Assembly: GCF_024172125.1 (NCBI RefSeq)
Contig: NZ_JAMZEA010000006.1
Location: forward strand, 62,001 to 126,000
Direction of reading: 5' to 3'
Source: Actinomadura rupiterrae
GTDB taxonomy: Bacteria > Actinomycetota > Actinomycetes > Streptosporangiales > Streptosporangiaceae
DNA: 64,000 nucleotides
In this document: positions 59,343 to 64,000 of the stretch, one piece after another
Position numbering within the stretch: the first letter of the stretch is position 1
How the letters are laid out: the number at the start of each line of letters is the position of its first letter
Notes under the pieces: model-generated
What the model saw: the letters and a program-made list of their open reading frames with translations, nothing else
What the model was told of the DNA's origin: nothing
Databases searched by the model: none
Position numbers and translations under genes: made by a program

Positions 59343-60071
59343 ATGATCGAGGTTCGCGGCCTGCACAAGCGCTTCGGCGGCCACACCGCCCTGCGCGACG
59401 TCGACCTGGACGTGGCGCGCGGCGAGGTGGTCGTGGTGATCGGCCCGTCCGGGTCGGGCAAGTCCACGCTCTGCCGCTGCCTCAACCGGCTGGAGACGCC
59501 GGACGCGGGGACGGTCCGCATCGACGGCGAGGAGCTGCCCGAGGAGGGCCGCGCGCTCGCCCGGCTGCGCGCGGACGTCGGGATGGTGTTCCAGTCGTTC
59601 AACCTCTTCCAGCACAAGACCGTCCTGCAGAACCTGACGCTCGCGCCGACCCGCGTGCGCGGCCTGCCGCGGGACGAGGCCGAGCGCGACGCCCGCGAGC
59701 TGCTGGGCCGCGTCGGGATCGGCACGCAGGCGGACAAGCTGCCCGCGCAGCTGTCCGGCGGGCAGCAGCAGCGCGCGGCGATCGCGCGCGCTCTCGCGAT
59801 GCGTCCGAAGGCGATGCTGTTCGACGAGCCGACGTCCGCGCTCGACCCGGAGATGGTCGGCGAGGTGCTGGACGTCATGACCGACCTGGCCCGGGACGGG
59901 ATGACGATGGTCGTCGTCACCCACGAGATGGGGTTCGCCCGCCAGGTCGCCGACCGCGTGGTGTTCATGGCGGACGGCGAGGTCGTCGAGACCGGCACGC
60001 CGTCCGCGTTCTTCGACTCCCCCGCCACCGACCGGGCCCGGGACTTCCTGGCCAAGGTCCTCAGCCACTGA
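59343..60071 (+). CDS. Polar amino-acid ABC transporter ATPase (GlnQ/GluA type)
   Basis: 242 residues with all ATPase motifs: Walker A GPSGSGKSTLCRCLN, Q-loop MVFQSFNLFQHKTVLQN, signature LSGGQQQRAAIARAL, Walker B AMLFDEPTSALDPE and H-loop THEMGFA. This is the typical GlnQ pattern. GAGG precedes ATG 59343, and a three-codon ATG frame (59335) stops over its start. It begins the operon for glutamate- or glutamine-type uptake, divergent from the ROK repressor. Confidence 0.93.
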   Translation: MIEVRGLHKRFGGHTALRDVDLDVARGEVVVVIGPSGSGKSTLCRCLNRLETPDAGTVRIDGEELPEEGRALARLRADVGMVFQSFNLFQHKTVLQNLTLAPTRVRGLPRDEAERDARELLGRVGIGTQADKLPAQLSGGQQQRAAIARALAMRPKAMLFDEPTSALDPEMVGEVLDVMTDLARDGMTMVVVTHEMGFARQVADRVVFMADGEVVETGTPSAFFDSPATDRARDFLAKVLSH

Positions 60072-60203
60072 GGGGCCTCGGCCACCGGAAGCCACCGCCG
60101 GCCCCCGAGCCGCCCAAGCCACCAGACCCCGCCGCCCCCGCCGCACGAAGCGGCTGGAGCGGCGGACCACCCGCCGAACCCCTGAGCTCCCGGCCCGGCT
60201 CCA

Positions 60204-60230
60204 CCCCCGGCGCGCCGCCCCCGGCGCGCC
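60204..60230. repeat. Direct repeat in the ATPase-binding protein gap
   Basis: CCCCCGGCGCGCC occurs at 60204-60216 and 60218-60230. Each holds a GGCGCGCC palindrome. The surrounding 180-base gap (60072-60251) is C-rich and shows no gene. Confidence 0.6.
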
Positions 60231-60251
60231 AACCGAGAAAGGTTGTTGAAC

Positions 60252-61190
60252 ATGGTGCGTACCTCTGCGGGGAAGCGCTGGGCGCTGCCGGTCGCGGTGA
60301 CGGCGCTGTCGGTGGCGGGCCTGGCGGCCTGCTCCAGCGGCGGCGACTCCGGCTCGGCCGTGCCCGGGTCCGGCGGCGGCAAGCAGGACGACCTGGTCGC
60401 CGCGGCGCCGGTCGCGGCGAACCTGCCGGCCGGCTCCACCATGGAGAAGATCAAGAAGCGCGGCGAGCTCATCGTCGGCGGCTCGCTGGACGCGCCGCTG
60501 CTGTCCCAGCAGAACCCGGCCAGCAAGAAGGTCGAGGGCCTGGACGCCGACTTCGGCCGGCTGCTCGCCAAGTACATCACCGGCAAGCCGAACGTGAAGA
60601 TCGTCAACTCGGCGTCGGAGACCCGCGAGGCGCTGCTGTCGAACGGCACGGTCGACGTGGTGTTCCAGACCTACAGCATCACGCCCGAGCGCGCCAAGCA
60701 GGTCGCGTTCGCCGGGCCGTACTACAGCTCCGGCCTGGTCATCACCACCAAGAAGGACAAGACGGGCATCGCGACGCCCGCCGATCTGAAGGGCAAGACG
60801 GTCATCGCGGGCGCCAACACGCCGGCGATCCCGGCCATCAAGAAGGCCGCCCCGGACGCCAAGATCGTCACCTTCGGCAGCGACCCCGAGTGCGTCCAGG
60901 CGCTCAAGCAGGGCCGCGGCGACGCCTACGTCCAGGACGAGGCGGTGCTGCTGGCGACCGCCAAGCAGGACCCGACCATCAAGATCCAGGGCAAGCCGTT
61001 CACCAGCGACCCCTACGGCATCGGGCTCAAGCACGGCGACGCGCAGATGAAGCAGTTCGTCAACGACTGGCTGAAGCAGATCCAGGCGTCCGGGCTGTGG
61101 GCCAAGGTCTGGAAGAACTCGATCGGGACGGTCGTGGAGGGCGACGCGCCGCAGCCGCCCGCGATCGGCTCCGCGCCGGGCTCCGAGTGA
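60252..61190 (+). CDS. Amino-acid ABC transporter substrate-binding lipoprotein (glutamate type)
   Basis: 312 residues. The lipobox LAACSS gives lipidated Cys27. The SBP_bac_3 fold is clear: TMEKIKKRGELIVGGSLDAP, VEGLDADFGRLLAKYITG, NGTVDVVFQTYSITPERAKQ, FAGPYYSSGLVI and SDPYGIGLKHGD. This is the glutamate/aspartate/glutamine branch. AAAGG precedes ATG 60252. The 180-base gap after the ATPase gene may let it be expressed separately and more highly. Confidence 0.92.
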   Translation: MVRTSAGKRWALPVAVTALSVAGLAACSSGGDSGSAVPGSGGGKQDDLVAAAPVAANLPAGSTMEKIKKRGELIVGGSLDAPLLSQQNPASKKVEGLDADFGRLLAKYITGKPNVKIVNSASETREALLSNGTVDVVFQTYSITPERAKQVAFAGPYYSSGLVITTKKDKTGIATPADLKGKTVIAGANTPAIPAIKKAAPDAKIVTFGSDPECVQALKQGRGDAYVQDEAVLLATAKQDPTIKIQGKPFTSDPYGIGLKHGDAQMKQFVNDWLKQIQASGLWAKVWKNSIGTVVEGDAPQPPAIGSAPGSE

Positions 61191-61237
61191 TCCGGCCCGC
61201 CGAGTAGGAGATCGAGGGGAAGGGGTCCCGCCCCGCC

Positions 61238-61882
61238 ATGAACGTCATCACCGACCATCTCTCCGAGTTCGGCCACGGCCTGCTGCTGACCGCCGAGCTG
61301 ACGCTGCTGTCGCTCGCCGGCGCTCTCGTGGCCGGGACCGTCGTCGCCTCGATGCGGGTGTCCCCGGTGCGCGTGCTGCGCGCCGCCGGGATGGCCTACG
61401 TCGAGGTGCTGCAGAACGTCCCGCTGCTGGTGTGGCTCGTGCTCGCCGTGTTCGGGCTGCCGGAGATCGGGTTGATGACCGGGCTGTTCACCACCTCGGT
61501 CGTGGTCATCTCGCTCTACCAGGGCGCGTACACGGCCGAGGCGGTCCGGTCCGGGATCAACGCGGTGCCGGCGGGGCAGGGCGAGGCCGCCCGCGCCCTC
61601 GGGCTCACCTTCACCCAGTCGCTGCGGCTGGTCGTCCTGCCGCAGGGACTGCGCACGGTCGTCCAGCCGCTCGGCAACATCGCGATCATGACGCTGATGA
61701 ACACCGCGATGGCCGCCGCGGTCGGCGTCGTGGAGCTGACCGCCGCGGCGAACCGGGTCAACCTGGCCGAGGCGACGCCGATCTGGATCTTCGTCACGGC
61801 GGGCCTGGCGTACATGGCGCTCTCCGGGCTGTTCGGCCTGGTGACCGGCGCCCTGGAACGGAAGTGGGCGATCCTCCGATGA
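61238..61882 (+). CDS. Amino-acid ABC transporter permease (first)
   Basis: 214 residues with five membrane helices and the HisM/GlnP pattern: VEVLQNVPLLVWLVL, YQGAYTAEAVRSGINAVPAG, and the EAA loop GQGEAARALGLTFTQSLRLV, VLPQGLRTVVQPLGN. It heterodimerises with the second permease. Its stop overlaps the start of an 18-residue micro-frame (61879) that itself overlaps the second permease, so translation is chained. Confidence 0.92.
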   Translation: MNVITDHLSEFGHGLLLTAELTLLSLAGALVAGTVVASMRVSPVRVLRAAGMAYVEVLQNVPLLVWLVLAVFGLPEIGLMTGLFTTSVVVISLYQGAYTAEAVRSGINAVPAGQGEAARALGLTFTQSLRLVVLPQGLRTVVQPLGNIAIMTLMNTAMAAAVGVVELTAAANRVNLAEATPIWIFVTAGLAYMALSGLFGLVTGALERKWAILR

Positions 61883-61935
61883 GCACGCCGGAATCCATGA
61901 ACGCTAAGGCCCGGGAGCGGGTGACGCAGCGATGA
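61879..61935 (+). CDS. 18-residue coupled micro-ORF between the two permease genes
   Basis: ATG 61879 overlaps the first permease stop (ATGA), and its TGA (61933-61935) overlaps the second permease start (ATGA). It encodes MSTPESMNAKARERVTQR, a charged peptide. Either a real coupling peptide or a fortuitous frame that lets ribosomes re-initiate from one permease to the next. Confidence 0.35.
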   Translation: MSTPESMNAKARERVTQR

Positions 61936-62780
61936 GCGCGCCGTCCTCGCGGTTGCTGTTCGACGAGCCCGGGCCGCGCGCCCGGCGCCGCATCCGCATC
62001 GCGACCGTCCTGGCCGTGCTGGTCGCCGGCGCGCTGATCGCGCTCGCGCTGCGGCAGTTCGCCGACAACGGCCAGCTGGCCGCCGACCGGTGGCGCCCGT
62101 ACGGGACGTGGCCGATGTGGCGGTACCTGCTGGAGGGCCTGCGGTCCACCGTGCAGGCGGCCGCCATGGCGATCGCGCTGGCCGGGACCGCGGGCGTCGT
62201 GCTCGCGCTCGGCCGGGTCTCGCCGTCCCGGTGGCTGCGCATCCCGGCCGGCGCGTACGTGGAGATCGTCCGGACGGTCCCGGCGCTGCTGCTGGTCTAC
62301 GTCGTGCTGTTCGCGCTCCCCCGCTACGGCCTGGACCTGCCGCTGTTCTGGAAGCTCGTGGTGCCGCTGTCGGTGTCCAACGCCGCCGCGTTCGCCGAGA
62401 TCTTCCGGGCCGGCATCCGGTCGGTGGAGCGCGGGCAGCTGGAGGCGGGCCTCGCGCTCGGCCTCACCCGCGGCCGGGCGATGCGGCTGGTCGTCCTGCC
62501 GCAGGCCGCGCGGCGGGTGCTGCCGTCGCTGGTCAGCCAGTCCGTGGGCGTCCTGAAGGACACCTCGCTCGGCTTCGTCGTCAGCTACGCCGAGCTGCTC
62601 TACAGCGGCAAGGTGCTGGCGAACTACAACCACCTGCTGATCCAGACCTACCTGGTGATCGCGCTGGTGTACCTGGTCATCAACGCGTCGCTGGCCAAGC
62701 TCGCGCGGACGCTGGAGGCGCGGCAGCGGACCCGCCCGTCGCGGTCCGTGCGGCAGGCCGTCCCCACGGCACAACCCTGA
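61932..62780 (+). CDS. Amino-acid ABC transporter permease (second)
   Basis: 282 residues. An N-terminal helix and a loop of about 40 residues (FADNGQLAADRWRPYGTWPM) precede the permease core, as in GluD-type subunits: YVEIVRTVPALLLVYVVL, SNAAAFAEIFRAGIRSVERG, EAA loop GQLEAGLALGLTRGRAMRLV, VLPQAARRVLPSLVSQ and VLKDTSLGFVVSYAELL. Its stop overlaps the asparaginase start (TGATG). Confidence 0.92.
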   Translation: MSAPSSRLLFDEPGPRARRRIRIATVLAVLVAGALIALALRQFADNGQLAADRWRPYGTWPMWRYLLEGLRSTVQAAAMAIALAGTAGVVLALGRVSPSRWLRIPAGAYVEIVRTVPALLLVYVVLFALPRYGLDLPLFWKLVVPLSVSNAAAFAEIFRAGIRSVERGQLEAGLALGLTRGRAMRLVVLPQAARRVLPSLVSQSVGVLKDTSLGFVVSYAELLYSGKVLANYNHLLIQTYLVIALVYLVINASLAKLARTLEARQRTRPSRSVRQAVPTAQP

Positions 62781-63736
62781 TGAGGAAACCGATGTACGAA
62801 GTGCTGGCCGAAGTCGTCCGCAACGGCTTCGTGGAGAGCCGCCACTACGGCAGCGTCGTGGGGATCGCCCCGGACGGGTCCGTCGGCTACGCGCGCGGCG
62901 AGGTGGACGAGACCGTCCTGCCGCGCTCGACGACCAAGCCGTTCCAGGCGGTCGCGTGCCTCGCGGCGGGCGCGCCGCTGTCCGGCGAGCGGCTCGCGAT
63001 CGCCGCGGGCAGCCACACCGGCGAGGACTTCCACGTCAAGGCGGTCGAGGCGATCCTCGCGGACGCCGGTCTCGGCGTGGACGCGCTGCGATGCCCGCCG
63101 GACTGGCCGGAGGACGCGCCCACCCGGACGGCGCTGATCAGGGCGGGCGAGAGCGAGTCGCGCGTCCGGATGAACTGCTCGGGCAAGCACGCCGCGATGC
63201 TCGCCGCCAGCGCCGCCAACGGCCGGCCGACCGGGAACTACCTCGACCCCGGCCATCCGGTCCAGCGCGAGGTCGCGCGGATCATGGCCGAGGCGGCGGG
63301 CGAGGAGCCCTCGCCCGTCGCGGTCGACGGCTGCGGCGCGCCGCTGTTCGGCCTCACCCTGACCGGCCTCGCCCGCGCGATGGTCACCCTCGTCCGCGCG
63401 GACGGCCCGTACCGCGCGGTCGCGGACGCCATGCGCGCGCACCCCGAGTACGTCGGCGGAACCGGCCACGCCAACACCGAGTTCATGCGGCTGCTGCCCG
63501 GCTGCGTCGCCAAGGGCGGCGCCGAGGGCGTGCTGGTCGCCGCCACCGCGGAGGGCGCCGCCGTCGCCGTGAAGGTCATCGACGGCAGCCCCCGCGCCAC
63601 CACCGCCATCGCGCTGCGCGCGCTCGCCGCGCTCGGCGCCGACACCGCGGGCGCCGCGCCGCTCGGCGCCGTCCCCGTCCTCGGCGGCGGACGTCCCGTC
63701 GGCGAGATCCGCACGACCCCGGAAGGACACCTGTGA
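62780..63736 (+). CDS. L-asparaginase, Rhizobium etli/thermolabile type
   Basis: 318 residues. It has the hallmarks of the R. etli asparaginase family: RSTTKPFQAVACLAAGAPLS, GSHTGEDFHVKAVEAIL, MNCSGKHAAMLAAS (metal-linked Cys/Lys/His), VDGCGAPLFGLTLTGLARAM and GTGHANTEFM. It hydrolyses asparagine to aspartate and ammonia in the cytoplasm. ATG 62780 is coupled to the permease; ATG 62792 is possible. With the importer it forms an asparagine uptake-and-use module. Confidence 0.92.
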   Translation: MRKPMYEVLAEVVRNGFVESRHYGSVVGIAPDGSVGYARGEVDETVLPRSTTKPFQAVACLAAGAPLSGERLAIAAGSHTGEDFHVKAVEAILADAGLGVDALRCPPDWPEDAPTRTALIRAGESESRVRMNCSGKHAAMLAASAANGRPTGNYLDPGHPVQREVARIMAEAAGEEPSPVAVDGCGAPLFGLTLTGLARAMVTLVRADGPYRAVADAMRAHPEYVGGTGHANTEFMRLLPGCVAKGGAEGVLVAATAEGAAVAVKVIDGSPRATTAIALRALAALGADTAGAAPLGAVPVLGGGRPVGEIRTTPEGHL

Positions 63737-64000
63737 GCCCGACCCGCGAGACGAGCCTGACCCACGAGATCTGCATCGACAGCGTCGAGGGCGCCATCGC
63801 GGCCGAGAAGGCGGGGGCCGGCCGCGTGGAGCTGTGCGCGGCGCTGTTCGACGGCGGGCTCACGCCCACGCTGGGCACGGTCCGCGCGGCGCTCGCCGCG
63901 GTGGCCTCGATCCGGGTGCACGTCATCATCCGCCCGCGCGGCGGCGACTTCATCTTCGACGAGCACGAGATCGCGGCGATGGAGCACGACGTCCGGCTCG
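63733..64000 (+). CDS. cutC: CutC family protein, truncated by the window end
   Basis: GTG 63733 overlaps the asparaginase stop (GTGA). The visible 89 residues are the start of CutC's TIM barrel: HEICIDSVEGAIAAEKAGAG, RVELCAALFDGGLTPTLGTV, VHVIIRPRGGDFIF. CutC was named for copper tolerance, but its enzymatic role is unsettled. Being fused translationally to asparaginase suggests a metabolic role in this operon rather than copper handling; this is inference. The 3' part lies outside the window. Confidence 0.88.
   Translation, partial: MSPTRETSLTHEICIDSVEGAIAAEKAGAGRVELCAALFDGGLTPTLGTVRAALAAVASIRVHVIIRPRGGDFIFDEHEIAAMEHDVRL

Noticed and set aside
1..64000. tRNA, rRNA, CRISPR, transposase or integrase
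   Set aside because: No cloverleaf-like sequence, no regularly spaced repeats and no recombinase motifs were seen on reading.

Overview
The window is very GC-rich, with strong third-position G/C bias and frequent GTG starts. Together with the gene families present (DevR/DevS-type two-component proteins, a roadblock/DUF742 conservon pair, a DUF5753 XRE regulator, DUF5997, CGNR and ROK regulators), this points to a filamentous actinomycete, probably Streptosporangiales (Actinomadura-like). The species cannot be fixed from the sequence. There is no rRNA, tRNA, CRISPR array, integrase or transposase, and no gene-free stretch longer than 300 bases.

Layout. 1-12 kb holds regulators and small operons: the end of a DevR-type response regulator convergent with a DevS-type GAF kinase, a NB-ARC/LuxR regulator, a secreted lipase divergent from a TetR regulator with tandem operators, a membrane protein with a C-terminal Ig-like domain, an F420-type reductase with a cognate TetR, and a HTH-less LysR protein beside DUF5997. 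11.4-20.6 kb holds a TPR gene and a CGNR regulator sharing an operator motif, an orphan cvnB-cvnC pair, a secreted papain-like protease with an anchored partner, a LysR with a repetitive tail, an ArsR-controlled SRPBCC-ArsR-MFS-DUF899 operon, and a DUF1345 membrane protein. 20.6-24 kb holds a UvrA-like ABC ATPase and a DUF5753 regulator.

24-38 kb is the most distinctive part, a catabolic island. Two IclR paralogues flank a dehydrogenase gene. They are followed by a three-gene ABC importer, a divergent VOC dioxygenase, and a tightly packed series: FAH-family hydrolase, signal-less TAXI-fold protein, bicupin, zinc alcohol dehydrogenase, dienelactone hydrolase and FAD monooxygenase. ACAGGA-type boxes recur in the control regions and, in both iclR genes, cover the start codon. 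The most economical reading is a regulon for uptake and breakdown of an aromatic or related cyclic compound; the substrate is unknown.

38-51.6 kb holds a Tat-exported serine hydrolase, a decaying zone (a DUF3558-like 3' remnant, and an SDR and a LysR gene each broken by a single-base indel), a 1345-residue secreted sedolisin-like protease with a divergent regulator, an ArsR/P1B-4 metal-efflux pair with a 9-bp-arm palindrome, a lipoprotein, an inositol-phosphatase family protein lacking a metal ligand, and hypotheticals. 51.6-58 kb holds an OmpR/kinase pair followed by a secreted S41 protease, a second secreted lipase, a PucR-type regulator and a methyltransferase. 58-64 kb holds a ROK repressor divergent from a polar amino-acid ABC importer operon (ATPase, binding protein, two permeases) coupled to an asparaginase and to a CutC-family gene cut by the window end.
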